Counted from the first letter of the stretch, positions 46,685 to 56,081 are shown. The stretch is DNA of 64,000 bases from Urbifossiella limnaea (GCF_007747215.1 NZ_CP036273.1:3704322-3768321); one strand, 5' to 3'. The notes: generated from the sequence alone by a model not told the origin. Numbers and translations: made by a program.

Positions 46685-47556
46685 CCGCGACGCGACTGGA
46701 CGGCAAGGCGCTGGGGCAGACGATGCGGGCCGAGGTCGCCGCGGAGGTGGCGGCCCGGGTCGCGGCGGGGAAGTCGCGGCCGGGGCTCGCGGCGGTCATC
46801 GTCGGCGACAACCCGGCGAGTCACGTCTACGTCCGCAACAAGCACAAGGCCTGTACCGACGCCGGTCTCGCCACCTGGGTTCACACGCTACCCGCGACCA
46901 CCACCCAGGCCGAACTCCTGGCCCTCGTCGCCCGGCTGAACGCCGACCCGGCCGTTCACGGCATCCTCGTGCAGTTGCCGCTGCCGAAGCAGATCGACGA
47001 GGACGCCGTCCTCCGTGCCGTCACGCCGGCGAAGGACGTGGACTGCTTCCACCCCGAGAACGTCGGCCTCCTCGCGGTCGGCCACCCGCGTTACTACCCG
47101 TGCACGCCGCACGGCGTCTTCCACCTCCTCGCCCGCAACGGCTTCGACCCCGCGGGGAAGGAAGTCGTGATCGTCGGCCGCAGCAACATCGTGGGCAAGC
47201 CGCTGGCGCTGATGCTCGCCCAGAAGCGCACGGCCGCGAACCCGGCCGGCGGCGACGCGACCGTCACGATCGCGCACACCCGCACTGCCGACCTGACCGC
47301 TGTTTGTCGGCGGGCCGACATACTCGTCGCCGCCGCCGGCGTGCCGCGCGTCGTCACGCCCGAAATGGTCCGCCCCGGGGCCGTCGTCGTGGACGTGGGG
47401 ACGAATTCCATGGACGGCAAGCTCGTCGGTGACGTTCACGAGGGCGTCGCGGCCGTGGCGGCGGCCCTCTCTCCCGTCCCCGGCGGCGTCGGCCCGATGA
47501 CCATCACCATGCTACTCGTGAACACGCTCGCCGCGGCCGAACACATCGACGGGTGA
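46681..47556 (+). CDS. folD: Methylenetetrahydrofolate dehydrogenase/cyclohydrolase
   Basis: 291 residues. Start ATG overlaps the sirtuin stop (ATGA). The active-site Tyr-Lys pair lies in SHVYVRNKHKACTDAG near residues 48-60, QLPLPKQIDEDAVL near 97, and the conserved VGRSNIVGKPLALML at about 163-177 for NADP+ binding. The family's D-G-F loop reads KDVDCFHPENVG. FolD oxidises 5,10-methylene-THF to 10-formyl-THF for purine and formyl-methionine synthesis. Its position behind the sirtuin suggests co-transcription, not shared function. Confidence 0.95.
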   Translation: MTATRLDGKALGQTMRAEVAAEVAARVAAGKSRPGLAAVIVGDNPASHVYVRNKHKACTDAGLATWVHTLPATTTQAELLALVARLNADPAVHGILVQLPLPKQIDEDAVLRAVTPAKDVDCFHPENVGLLAVGHPRYYPCTPHGVFHLLARNGFDPAGKEVVIVGRSNIVGKPLALMLAQKRTAANPAGGDATVTIAHTRTADLTAVCRRADILVAAAGVPRVVTPEMVRPGAVVVDVGTNSMDGKLVGDVHEGVAAVAAALSPVPGGVGPMTITMLLVNTLAAAEHIDG

Positions 47557-47573
47557 GTGGTACAATTCCCGGT

Positions 47574-48599
47574 ATGCGGGTCGCAATCGTCAACGATCTG
47601 GCGCTGGCTCGGGACGTGCTCCGGCGGGTCGTCCGGTCCGTACCGGGGTACGTCGTCGCGTGGGAGGCGGTGGACGGCGACGACGCCGTGACGAAGGCCG
47701 TAGCCGACCGGCCCGACGTGATATTGATGGACCTGGTGATGCCGCGGCTCGACGGGGCCGAGGCCACGCGGCAGATCATGCGGCAGGCCCCCTGCCCCGT
47801 TCTGCTCGTCACCGCGACCGTCGGCGGCAACATCGCGCTGGTCTACCGGGCGATGAGCGCCGGGGCGCTGGACGCGGTCGAAACGCCGACGCTCGGCCCC
47901 GGCGGCGTGCCGCACAACGCCGAGCCGCTGGTCGCCCGCCTCACGAAACTCGACGCCGCCCTCCGCGGGCAGACGGGCTCCGGTTTCGTCCCCGTTCCGG
48001 CGACGAAGCCCCCGTCGATCGACGTGCCGCGGATCGTCGGCGTCGGCGTGTCGACCGGGGGGCCGGACGCGCTCGCGGCGGTACTCGCGGCGTTGCCGGT
48101 CGGCTTCCCCGCGGCCGTGGTCGTCGTTCAGCACATCGCCGCCGAGTACGCCCCGGGTCTGGCCGAGGCACTCCGGCCGCGCTGCCGGTTGCCGGTCCGC
48201 GTGGTCGCCTCCGGTGAAGTGCCGCACCCCGGGACGGTCTACCTGGCCGCGACCGACGACCACCTCGAACTCGCGTCCGATCTGCGGCTGCGGTACACGC
48301 CGGCGCCGCACTCGGCGCCGTACCGGCCGTCGGTGGACGTGTTGTTCGCCAGCCTCGCCGCCCGCGCGCCGCGGCCGGGAGTCGGCGTGCTCCTCACCGG
48401 CATGGGCACCGACGGCGCCGACGGGTTGCTGAGGTTGCGGCAAATCGGGTGGCATACTATCGCCCAGGACGAGGCGACGTGCGTCGTGTACGGGATGCCG
48501 AAGGCCGCGGTCGAGCGCCGCGCGGCGACCGAGGTGCTGCCGCTGGGCCTGATCGGGGCCGCCGTCGTGAACCAGGTGCGGAGCCGGACCAGGTCTTGA
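47574..48599 (+). CDS. cheB: CheB-type chemotaxis methylesterase
   Basis: 341 residues. REC domain at about 1-120 with phospho-acceptor Asp53 (VILMDLVMPRLDG). The CheB methylesterase/deamidase domain is at about 155-335, with GVGVSTGGPDAL near residue 156 (catalytic Ser), VVVQHIAAEYAPGLAEAL (His) and GMGTDGADGLL (Asp). It removes methyl groups from receptor glutamates when phosphorylated. No cheA, cheR or receptor gene is nearby. The ATG at 47574 is chosen because the REC strand starts there; a GTG at 47553 overlapping the folD stop is an alternative. Confidence 0.9.
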   Translation: MRVAIVNDLALARDVLRRVVRSVPGYVVAWEAVDGDDAVTKAVADRPDVILMDLVMPRLDGAEATRQIMRQAPCPVLLVTATVGGNIALVYRAMSAGALDAVETPTLGPGGVPHNAEPLVARLTKLDAALRGQTGSGFVPVPATKPPSIDVPRIVGVGVSTGGPDALAAVLAALPVGFPAAVVVVQHIAAEYAPGLAEALRPRCRLPVRVVASGEVPHPGTVYLAATDDHLELASDLRLRYTPAPHSAPYRPSVDVLFASLAARAPRPGVGVLLTGMGTDGADGLLRLRQIGWHTIAQDEATCVVYGMPKAAVERRAATEVLPLGLIGAAVVNQVRSRTRS

Positions 48600-48619
48600 C
48601 CCGCCCGCGCCGGTTGCCC

Positions 48620-48649
48620 TTGCTCCCCACTTCGCCCGCGGGTTAGACT
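48620..48649 (+). promoter_or_regulatory. Promoter of the hopanoid operon
   Basis: TTGCTC (48620-48625), 18-nt spacer, TAGACT (48644-48649), about 40 bp upstream of the GTG at 48691. Confidence 0.5.
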
Positions 48650-48690
48650 CTACCCACACCCGCCACGCGCCGCCGGAAAGGATTCCGCCC

Positions 48691-50706
48691 GTGACGCGCC
48701 CCGCGCCCCCGGACGCCCGCACCGCCGCCTTCCTCGAAGCCGTCGACGACGCCGTCGGTCGCGGCCGCCGTGGACTACTCGCCCGCCAGAAGCCGGACGG
48801 ACACTGGGTCGGCGAGCTGGAAGGCGACACGATCCTCGAATCCGAGTTCATCCTCCTCCTGGCCTTCCTGGGCAAGGCCGACGACCCGCGCGTCCGCCCC
48901 GCGGCCAACTACCTTCTTCAGAAGCAGCTGCCGAGCGGCGGCTGGCCGAACTACCCCGGCGGCCCCGCCGAGGTCAGCGTGTCGGTGAAGGCGTACCTGG
49001 CGCTGAAGATCGCCGGGCACGCCGCCGACGAGCCGCGGATGCGCCGCGCCGCCGCCGAGATTCGCAGCATCGGCGGGGCCGAGGCGACGAACTCGTTCAC
49101 GCGCTTCTACCTCGCCCTGCTCGGCCAGCTGCCGTACGCCGCGTGCGCGAGCGTGCCGGCCGAGATCATCCTGTTCCCGCGCTGGTTCTACTTCCACGTC
49201 TACGCCATGTCGGCGTGGAGCCGCACCATCTTCGTGCCGCTCAGCATCGTGGACGCCTACAAGCCCGTGACGCAGCTGCCGGGGTCGCAGGGCTGCCGCG
49301 AACTGTTCCTGAACCCGCCCGAGACGCCGCGCTGGCCGGCGACGCCGACGACGCAGTGGTTCTCGTGGACGAACTTCTTCCTCGGCGTGGACTGGTGCTT
49401 CAAGGCCGCCGAGAAGTTGCGGCTGACGCCGCTGCGTGGGTGGGGCGTCCGCGAGGCGCGGGCCTGGATGCGCGAGCGGATGGCGGAGAGCGACGGGCTC
49501 GGGGCGATCTTCCCGCCGATCGTGTACCACGCCATCGTGCTGAAGTGCCTCGGCGTGCCCGACACCGACCCCGAAGCCCGCTGGGTGATGAAGCAGCTCG
49601 ACGACCTGTGCATCCCCGAGGGCGACACGCTGCGGCTGCAGCCATGCCTGTCGCCGGTGTGGGACACCGCGTTGTCACTCATCGGCATGGCGGACGCCGG
49701 CGCGGCCGCGGCCGCCGACTGCGACGCGGCCGTGCGCTGGCTCCTCGACAAGGAAGTGCGGCGCGAGGGCGACTGGGCGAAGACCGTGCGCGGCGTCGAG
49801 CCCGGGGGCTGGTTTTTCGAGTACCGCAACGCCTTCTACCCCGACACCGACGACACCTCGATGGTGCTCATCGCCCTGGCGCGCACCGGCCACGCGACGC
49901 GCGTCGCGGCCGCGCCGGCGGTCCGCCGGGCGCTCGACTGGCTGCTCGCGATGCAGAACTCGGACGGCGGCTGGGCCGCGTTCGACCGCGACATCGACAA
50001 GCAGGTGCTTGAAAAGGTGCCGTTCGCCGACCACAACGCGATGCTCGACCCGAGCTGCCCCGACATTACGGCCCGCGTCCTCGAATCGCTCAGCCACTAC
50101 GGCTACCGCGTCGGTCAGCCGCCGGTCGATCGAGCCGTGCGGTTCATCCTCGCACGGCAGGAAGACAACGGCAGCTGGTTCGGCCGGTGGGGCGTGAACT
50201 ACGTCTACGGCACCTGGCAGGTGCTCGTCGGCCTCGCCGCGGTCGGCTTCGACATGACGCAGCCGGTGGTCCGCCGGGCGGTCCGCTGGCTCAAGGACGT
50301 GCAGAACGAGGACGGCGGCTGGGGCGAGAGCTGCCGCAGCTACGACGACCCGACGCAGGCCGGCGTGGGCCCCTCGACCGCGTCACAGACCGCGTGGGCG
50401 CTGCTCGGGCTGATGGCCGCGGGTGAGACCGACACGGCCGAGGTGCGGGCCGGCGTCGAGTACCTGATCGGCACCCAGGCCGCGGACGGCGGGTGGGCCG
50501 AGGAGCCGTTCACCGGCACCGGCTTCCCGCGGGTTTTCTACCTGAAGTACCACCTGTACCCGGTGTACTTCCCGCTGATGGCGTTGGGCCGCTTCGCGGC
50601 AGGCTACGGGCGTCGGGAGTCGGGACTTCGGGCAGACCAGGCCCACCCGGCTCCGCGCCCCCGGATGCAGGCCGCGGCGGTTCGGTCCCGGAATACCGAA
50701 TCCTGA
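48691..50706 (+). CDS. shc: Squalene-hopene cyclase
   Basis: 671 residues. The catalytic DxDD motif is DTDD at 385-388, which protonates squalene to start cyclisation. QW-type repeats are abundant (ARQKPDGHWVGELEG, LQKQLPSGGWPNYPG, MQNSDGGWAAFD, ARQEDNGSWFGRWG, VQNEDGGWGES, TQAADGGWAE), and GTGFPRVFYLKYHLYPVYFPLMALGRF closes the alpha-barrel. Monotopic membrane enzyme; product hopene or hopanol. The last 40 residues (after about 630) are outside the conserved fold and lie next to a tandem GAATCCCG repeat. The start is GTG; hpnH follows at 46 bp. Confidence 0.96.
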   Translation: MTRPAPPDARTAAFLEAVDDAVGRGRRGLLARQKPDGHWVGELEGDTILESEFILLLAFLGKADDPRVRPAANYLLQKQLPSGGWPNYPGGPAEVSVSVKAYLALKIAGHAADEPRMRRAAAEIRSIGGAEATNSFTRFYLALLGQLPYAACASVPAEIILFPRWFYFHVYAMSAWSRTIFVPLSIVDAYKPVTQLPGSQGCRELFLNPPETPRWPATPTTQWFSWTNFFLGVDWCFKAAEKLRLTPLRGWGVREARAWMRERMAESDGLGAIFPPIVYHAIVLKCLGVPDTDPEARWVMKQLDDLCIPEGDTLRLQPCLSPVWDTALSLIGMADAGAAAAADCDAAVRWLLDKEVRREGDWAKTVRGVEPGGWFFEYRNAFYPDTDDTSMVLIALARTGHATRVAAAPAVRRALDWLLAMQNSDGGWAAFDRDIDKQVLEKVPFADHNAMLDPSCPDITARVLESLSHYGYRVGQPPVDRAVRFILARQEDNGSWFGRWGVNYVYGTWQVLVGLAAVGFDMTQPVVRRAVRWLKDVQNEDGGWGESCRSYDDPTQAGVGPSTASQTAWALLGLMAAGETDTAEVRAGVEYLIGTQAADGGWAEEPFTGTGFPRVFYLKYHLYPVYFPLMALGRFAAGYGRRESGLRADQAHPAPRPRMQAAAVRSRNTES

Positions 50707-50728
50707 ATCCCGAATCCCGAATCCTGCC
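50690..50728 (+). repeat. Tandem octamer array GAATCCCG
   Basis: About five consecutive imperfect copies of GAAT(C/A)C(C/T)G span the end of shc and the gap to hpnH. The repeat covers the stop codon of shc (50704-50706), so it encodes the last residues RNTES. Confidence 0.6.
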
Positions 50729-50752
50729 GGCGCCGCCGGCCCGGAGAAGGAC

Positions 50753-51769
50753 ATGCGCTTCCCGCTCAGCCTGACCACCGACATGGCCGGGTACATGATC
50801 AAGAAGAAGATCAAGCGCGAGCGGCGGTTCCCGCTCGTGCTGATGCTGGAGCCGCTCCACGCCTGCAACCTCACTTGCACCGGGTGCGGCCGCATCCGCG
50901 AGTACGAGAGCACCATCAAGGAGAAGCTCACCGTCGAGGAGTGCCTCGACTCGGTGGACGCGGCCGGCGCCCCGATCGTGAGCATCTGCGGCGGCGAGCC
51001 GCTGATCTACCCGCAGATCGGCGAGTTGGTCCGCGGCGTGCTCAAGAAGCGGAAGCACATCTACCTCTGCACGAACGGGATGTTCATCAAGAAGAAGCTC
51101 CACCAGTTCAAGCCGACGAGCCGGTTCTTCTTCAACGTCCACCTCGACGGCCTGGAGAAGACGCACGACAAGGCCGTCGAGCGGGACGGCGTGTTCAAGG
51201 AGGCGGTCGAGGGGATCAAGGCGGCGAAGGCGGCCGGGTTCATGGTGTGCACGAACACGACGGTGTTCCAGGACACCGACATGGCCGAGGTCGACGCCCT
51301 GTACGCCTACCTCTCGCAGCTCGGCGTCGACGGCTTCATGCTGTCGCCGGCCTACGGGTACGCGGCCGTGTGCAGCACGAACCCGGACGCGGCCGAGATC
51401 TTCCTGACCCGCGACCAGATCAAGCAGAAGTTCAACGAGGCGGCCGGGCTGTTCAAGAAGTACGCCATGAACACGTCGCCGGTGTACCTGGAATTCTTGC
51501 AGGGGAAGCGCGACCTGACGTGCGCCGCGTGGGCCAGCCCGACCCGGAACGTGAAGGGCTGGAAGGGGCCGTGCTACCTCATCACCGACGAGCACCACCC
51601 GTCGTTCGGCGACCTGATGGAGAACACCGACTGGTCGAGCTACGGGTACGGCAAGGACCCGCGGTGCGAGCACTGCATGATGCACAGCGGGTACGAGGTC
51701 GCGGCCGCGCTCGGCGTGAACAGCCGGCTCGGCGACAGCCTGAAGATGCTCCGCTGGCAGCTGACGTGA
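50753..51769 (+). CDS. hpnH: Hopanoid radical SAM protein HpnH
   Basis: 338 residues. The radical SAM CxxxCxxC motif is CNLTCTGC at residues 38-45, followed by GRIREYESTIKEKL, with SICGGEPLIYPQIGELV near 80. The C-terminal region has CAAWASPTRNVKGWKGPCYLITDEHHP and CEHCMMHSGYE, as in HpnH. It joins the 5'-deoxyadenosyl radical to hopene, giving adenosylhopane. The SPASM-like Cys set near the C-terminus is visible. It follows shc and overlaps hpnG by GTGA. Confidence 0.95.
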   Translation: MRFPLSLTTDMAGYMIKKKIKRERRFPLVLMLEPLHACNLTCTGCGRIREYESTIKEKLTVEECLDSVDAAGAPIVSICGGEPLIYPQIGELVRGVLKKRKHIYLCTNGMFIKKKLHQFKPTSRFFFNVHLDGLEKTHDKAVERDGVFKEAVEGIKAAKAAGFMVCTNTTVFQDTDMAEVDALYAYLSQLGVDGFMLSPAYGYAAVCSTNPDAAEIFLTRDQIKQKFNEAAGLFKKYAMNTSPVYLEFLQGKRDLTCAAWASPTRNVKGWKGPCYLITDEHHPSFGDLMENTDWSSYGYGKDPRCEHCMMHSGYEVAAALGVNSRLGDSLKMLRWQLT

Positions 51770-52383
51770 CCGGCGTGCTGTTCGCGCTGGAGCGCGAGGC
51801 GGCCCCGTTCCGGCGGCTGGTCCGCGGGCGGCAGGACGTGGCCGTTCGCGTGTCGGGCGTCGGTCGCGCCGCGGCGCAGGTTACGGCGCTGAGGCTGGTC
51901 GACGAGGTGCGGCCCGACCGCGTCATCGCCGCCGGCTTCTGCGGGGCGCTCGACCCAGGATTGAAGGTCGGTGACATCGTGGTGTCACCGCGAATCGTGA
52001 CGGTCGATCGAATCGTCGGACCGCCGGGCGAGAAGGCTGCCCTACGAGCCTCGGCCGGGGCGGACGCGGTGGACATGGAATCGGCGGCGGTCGAGGAAGC
52101 GTGCCGCGAGCGCGGCGTGAGTTTTTTCGCGGTACGGGCGGTGTCAGACACCGCCGACGCCGAGTTGTCACCCGAGTTGGTACGGTTGCTGAGCGGGGGC
52201 ACGGTCTCGGTGCCCCGTGTGCTGTTGGCCCTGGTCCGACGGCCCGCCTTGCTCCCCGAATTCTTGCGGCTCGGGCGCGACACCGCGACCGCGGCCGGCA
52301 CACTCGCCCGGGCGCTGGTCGCCAAGCTGGATCAGGAAGCGGGCGCGTCCGACACGATCACCAGTTCCCGCTCGCGGACGTAG
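51766..52383 (+). CDS. hpnG: Hopanoid nucleosidase/phosphorylase HpnG
   Basis: 205 residues. GTG start overlaps the hpnH stop (GTGA). The phosphorylase-superfamily fold is visible: SGVGRAAAQVTALRLV, AGFCGALDPGLKVGDIVV and DMESAAVEEACRERGVSFFAVRAVSDTA, with the conserved Met-Glu-Ser and Asp near the C-terminus. In hopanoid synthesis HpnG removes adenine from adenosylhopane to give (phospho)ribosylhopane. The 3' end overlaps 52 bp with a convergent small gene. Confidence 0.9.
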   Translation: MTGVLFALEREAAPFRRLVRGRQDVAVRVSGVGRAAAQVTALRLVDEVRPDRVIAAGFCGALDPGLKVGDIVVSPRIVTVDRIVGPPGEKAALRASAGADAVDMESAAVEEACRERGVSFFAVRAVSDTADAELSPELVRLLSGGTVSVPRVLLALVRRPALLPEFLRLGRDTATAAGTLARALVAKLDQEAGASDTITSSRSRT

Positions 52384-52766
52384 GCTTCACCCGAGCCCAG
52401 CTCCGCCGGCGTGGCGCGGTCGTGGTACTCGGGCGGTTCCGCCTCCTCGCCGCTCCAGCAGGCGTACACCTCGACCTCGCGCTGGTGTTGCAGCGCGACC
52501 GCCAGGTAGTCGCCGAACGCCCGGCGGCACGCCGCGGTCGCGGCGTCCACCTCCGCGTCCGGGTCGTCCGTGCCGTACGGGCCGTAGTGGAACCCGCACC
52601 CGCAGCCGTCCTGCGACCCGGCGAAGTACACGTACGGCTTCGTGAACCGCTGACGGACCGGGTCAGCCGGGTCCGACTGCTCGACGACGTGGAACGCAGG
52701 CCGGGACTGGTCCCACGGCCAGGTCGGCAGTGGGTAGTCGGAGCCAACGTAGACGACCATACACAT
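52332..52766 (-). CDS. Conserved small hypothetical protein
   Basis: 144 residues. Cys-rich start (MCMVVYVGSDYPLP), then FHVVEQSDPADPVRQRFTKPYVYFAGSQDGCGCGFHYG and a helical middle (DAATAACRRAFGDYLAVALQHQREVEVYACWSGEE). CGCGF plus FHYG could be a metal-binding loop, but no family is recognised. The sequence is coherent and ends in ERELVIVSDAPAS. Its last 52 bases overlap the end of hpnG in antisense, so transcription of the two may interfere. Confidence 0.65.
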   Translation of the reverse strand: MCMVVYVGSDYPLPTWPWDQSRPAFHVVEQSDPADPVRQRFTKPYVYFAGSQDGCGCGFHYGPYGTDDPDAEVDAATAACRRAFGDYLAVALQHQREVEVYACWSGEEAEPPEYHDRATPAELGSGEAYVRERELVIVSDAPAS

Positions 52767-52815
52767 CGGCTTCCCTCCGGTGGTTCGGAGCGGACACGCG
52801 GGCCGCGAGGTAGGT

Positions 52816-55413
52816 TCAGACCACGACGACGTTGACCAGCTTCCGCGGCACCACCTTCACCAGCTTCACGGTCTTGCCGGCGATCGCGGCCTGAACCGCG
52901 GCGTCGCCGCGGGCCGCGGCTTCCAGGTCGGCGTCCGACACCTCGGCGGGCACCTTGAGCCGGGCCTTCAGCTTGCCGTTCACCTGCACCGGCACCTCGA
53001 TCTCGTCCGCCTTCGTCAGCGCCGGGTCGAACGCCGGCCACGGCTCGTAGGCCAGCGTCGGGCCGCGGCCGAGCGCCCGCCACAGCTCCTCGGCCGCGTG
53101 CGGGGCGTAGGGGGCGAGCAGCAGCACGAACGGCTCCAGCACCGCCCGCGGCCGCGCTTCCAGCTTGTTGACGTGGTTGACGAACTCCATCATCGCCGCG
53201 ATCGCCGTGTTGAAGCGAAGACCGTCGGTGTCCTCGGTGACCTTCTGGATGGTACGGTGGAGCACCCGCAGCGTGTCCTTGTCCGGCTCAACTTCCTTCA
53301 CCGCCGCGTGCAGCTTCAGCTCCTCGGCGGTGTCGTCCACGATCAACCGCCACGCCCGCGTCAGGAAGCGGTACACGCCCTCGATCGACTTCGTGTTCCA
53401 GGGCTTTACCGCCTCCAGCGGCCCCATGAACATCTCGTACAGCCGCAGGCTGTCGGCCCCGTACTCCTGCACCACGTCGTCGGGGTTGATGACGTTCCCG
53501 CGGGCCTTCGACATCTTCTCGCCGTTTTCGCCGAGGATCATGCCCTGGTTCACGAGCCGCTGGAACGGCTCGGCGCACGGCACGTAGCCGCGGTCGAACA
53601 GCACCTTGTGCCAGAACCGGCTGTACAGCAGGTGGAGCACCGCGTGCTCGGCCCCGCCGACGTACAGGTCCACCGGCAGCCAGTACTTCAGCTTCTCCGG
53701 GTCGGCCAGCACCTCGGTGTTCTGCGGGTCGATGTAGCGGAGGAAGTACCAGCACGAGCCGGCCCACTGCGGCATCGTGTTCGTCTCGCGCCGGTAGGCC
53801 ACGCCGTCGCGCGTGACGTTCACCCAGTCCGTCGCCTTCGACAGCGGCCCCTCGGGCGTGCCGGTCGGCTTGAAGTCGGCGAGGTCGGGCGGGATCAGCG
53901 GCAGCTCGGTCGTCGGAAGCGGCACCAGCTCGCCGTGCGGGCCGTGCAGCACCGGGAACGGCTCGCCCCAGTAGCGCTGCCGGCTGAACAGCCAGTCGCG
54001 CAGCTTGTAGTTCACGCGCCGGCTGCCGAGCCCGCGCTCCTCCAGCCAGGCGGTGATCTTGGACTTCGCGGCCGCGGTGTCGAGCCCGTCCAGCGGGCCG
54101 GAGTTCACCGCCACGCCGTCGTCGGTGTATGCCTCGGTCAGGCGAGCCATCGTGCTCCCGGTTCGCTTCAGCCACTCGGCGGTCGGCGTCACCACGGTCA
54201 CGACCGGCAGGTCGAACAGCTGCGCGAACTCGAAGTCGCGCTCGTCGTGGCCGGGGACGGCCATGATGGCCCCGGTGCCGTAGCCGGACAGCACGTAGTC
54301 GGCGATCCAGATCGGGACGCGCTCGCCGTTCACCGGGTTTACGGCGTAGGCGCCGGTGAACACGCCGGTCTTCGTCTTGGCCAGCTCGGTGCGCTCGAAG
54401 TCGCTCTTGCGGGCGGCGGCGTCCTGGTACGCCTTCACGGCGGCGGCCTGTTCGGGGGTCGTGATCCGCGGCACCAGCGCGTGCTCGGGCGACAGCACCA
54501 TGTACGTGGCGCCGAACAGCGTGTCGGGCCGCGTGGTGAACACGGTGATCGGTTCGGAAACGGCGGGCTCACGCCCGCCGCTCGCCAGTGCGAAGTGAAC
54601 CTCCGCCCCCTCGCTCTTGCCGATCCAGTTCCGCTGCATCTGCTTGATCGACTCCGACCAGTCGAGGCCGGCCAGGTCGTCGATCAGGCGCTCGGCGTAG
54701 GCGGTGATCCGCATCAGCCACTGGCGCAGCGGCCGACGCTCGACCGGGTGGCCGCCGCGCTCGCTCTTGCCGTCGATCACCTCCTCGTTCGCCAGCACGG
54801 TGCCGAGCGCCGGGCACCAGTTCACCGGCACCTCGGCCTGGTACGCCAGCCGGCGGTCGTCGCGATACTGGCGAACGGCGGCGTCGCCGCGCGCGGCGAC
54901 ATCGGGGGGAATGGGTAGCTCCGCGATCGGGCGGCCCTTCCCCGCCGCGGCGTCGTACCAGGTGTCGTACAGGACCAGGAAGATCCACTGGGTCCAGCGG
55001 AAGTACGTGGGGTCGGTGGTGTCGACCTCGCGGTCCCAGTCGTAGGAGAAGCCGAGCGACTGAATCTGCCGGCGGAACGTGGCGATGTTCTGCTGGGTCG
55101 TGATGCGCGGGTGGACGTTCTTCTCGACCGCGTACTGCTCGGCCGGCAGGCCGTAGGCGTCCCAGCCCATCGGGTGGAGGACGTGGAAGCCGCGCATCCG
55201 CTTGAAGCGGGCGAGGATGTCGGTGGCCGTGTACCCTTCCGGGTGGCCGACGTGGAGGCCGGCGCCGCTCGGGTACGGGAACATATCCAGGACGTAGAAC
55301 TTGGGCCGGCCGGCGGCGGCCGGGTCGCCGGGGTCGGGCGTGCGAAAGGTCTTGTTCGCCAGCCAGTACTGCTGCCACCGGCGCTCGACGTCGGCGGGGT
55401 TGTAGCTCGGCAT
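52816..55413 (-). CDS. leuS: Leucyl-tRNA synthetase
   Basis: 865 residues. The HIGH-like motif is HVGHPEG (near residue 50), KMSKS is KMSKARGN (about 632), and the CP1 editing domain includes TTRPDTLFG (near 290) and [22 protein letters not shown]. The start [17 protein letters not shown] at 55413 fits the family; the longer frame adds unrelated residues. Residues about 277-284 (SGGREPAV) come from a genomic palindromic repeat. A TTGACA lies about 65 bp upstream, but no matching -10 was found. Confidence 0.96.
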   Translation of the reverse strand: MPSYNPADVERRWQQYWLANKTFRTPDPGDPAAAGRPKFYVLDMFPYPSGAGLHVGHPEGYTATDILARFKRMRGFHVLHPMGWDAYGLPAEQYAVEKNVHPRITTQQNIATFRRQIQSLGFSYDWDREVDTTDPTYFRWTQWIFLVLYDTWYDAAAGKGRPIAELPIPPDVAARGDAAVRQYRDDRRLAYQAEVPVNWCPALGTVLANEEVIDGKSERGGHPVERRPLRQWLMRITAYAERLIDDLAGLDWSESIKQMQRNWIGKSEGAEVHFALASGGREPAVSEPITVFTTRPDTLFGATYMVLSPEHALVPRITTPEQAAAVKAYQDAAARKSDFERTELAKTKTGVFTGAYAVNPVNGERVPIWIADYVLSGYGTGAIMAVPGHDERDFEFAQLFDLPVVTVVTPTAEWLKRTGSTMARLTEAYTDDGVAVNSGPLDGLDTAAAKSKITAWLEERGLGSRRVNYKLRDWLFSRQRYWGEPFPVLHGPHGELVPLPTTELPLIPPDLADFKPTGTPEGPLSKATDWVNVTRDGVAYRRETNTMPQWAGSCWYFLRYIDPQNTEVLADPEKLKYWLPVDLYVGGAEHAVLHLLYSRFWHKVLFDRGYVPCAEPFQRLVNQGMILGENGEKMSKARGNVINPDDVVQEYGADSLRLYEMFMGPLEAVKPWNTKSIEGVYRFLTRAWRLIVDDTAEELKLHAAVKEVEPDKDTLRVLHRTIQKVTEDTDGLRFNTAIAAMMEFVNHVNKLEARPRAVLEPFVLLLAPYAPHAAEELWRALGRGPTLAYEPWPAFDPALTKADEIEVPVQVNGKLKARLKVPAEVSDADLEAAARGDAAVQAAIAGKTVKLVKVVPRKLVNVVVV
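54563..54586. repeat. Single repeat arm within leuS
   Basis: 24-bp segment; on the minus strand its core is GAGCGGCGGGCGTGAGCCCG, differing in 2 positions from the uvrA repeat arm and read in the same frame (ASGGREPA against ASGRREPA). Lies in the CP1 editing domain. Confidence 0.7.
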
Positions 55414-55532
55414 CAGCCTCGGCCTCGGTGGGGGTGCGGAATCTGGCTTACGGCAGAGGAATAACGTGTCAACGCCCCGCGAAGTGATGTCCGACGCTTG
55501 AGCCGGGTTCACGGTCGGCGCCGGGCGGGAGA

Positions 55533-55585
55533 CGAAAACGACGGCGGCCGGCGACCCGATGGGTCGCCGGCCGCCGTCGTTTTCG
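55533..55585. terminator. Perfect 25-bp-arm hairpin
   Basis: Arms 55533-55557 and 55561-55585 with a 3-nt loop (GAT). It lies downstream of the lipoprotein gene on the minus strand (stop 55593). The arms end in AAAACG / CGTTTT, giving a U-run on the minus strand. Confidence 0.8.
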
Positions 55586-55592
55586 GCCGAGA

Positions 55593-56081
55593 TTACGAAT
55601 CGCCGACGGCCTTGCCAGCACCGCCGCCACCCTGCTTCGGACCGGCCCCCGGGGCCGGGGCGACCGCGCCGCCGCCCTTCAGGTCGAAGTTGTGGGTGTT
55701 CGAGCCGGAGGTAATTTCGACTGAGAGCTTGGAGCCGGTGTTGTACTCGCCGGGGATGTACTGCACCTTCTCCTCGTCCTCGGTGCCGGGGTCGCTCTCG
55801 TTCTTGACCTTCTTGCCGGTCCCCTTCAGCCAGGTGATCTGAACGGTGTACTTACCCGGCACGAGCTTCTTGTTCGTCGGAATCTTGTAGGCGCCGCCGA
55901 CGATCTGGCCGGTCGCGACCGCCTCCTTCCCGCCCTCCGTGAGGAACGCGATTCCGCCGCCGTCCACGTTCTGGCCGTCGATCTTCACGGTGCCCGAGAT
56001 GTTGGGCCCGCCGCAGCCGACGACGAACACGAGAGACAGTGCCGCCGAGCCGAGCGCGATTCGGAGTCGCCGCGGGAACAT
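55593..56081 (-). CDS. Hypothetical lipoprotein
   Basis: 162 residues. Lipobox VVGC at residues 20-23 (cleavage before Cys23), so it is membrane-anchored. The mature part resembles the beta-sandwich of carboxypeptidase-regulatory-like or transthyretin-like domains: [58 protein letters not shown] Pro/Gly-rich tail ends the protein. Such lipoproteins often sit beside DUF1559 genes in planctomycetes, as here. The role is unknown. Confidence 0.8.
   Translation of the reverse strand: MFPRRLRIALGSAALSLVFVVGCGGPNISGTVKIDGQNVDGGGIAFLTEGGKEAVATGQIVGGAYKIPTNKKLVPGKYTVQITWLKGTGKKVKNESDPGTEDEEKVQYIPGEYNTGSKLSVEITSGSNTHNFDLKGGGAVAPAPGAGPKQGGGGAGKAVGDS

Noticed and set aside
47553-47573. GTG at 47553 as the cheB start
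   Set aside because: It overlaps the folD stop and is possible, but the REC domain begins at the ATG at 47574 and the extra seven residues have no support.
55440-55490. T-box or other tRNA-sensing leader before leuS
   Set aside because: Only about 120 bp, no T-box sequence (UGGN) context or specifier hairpin found; TTGACA lacks a -10.
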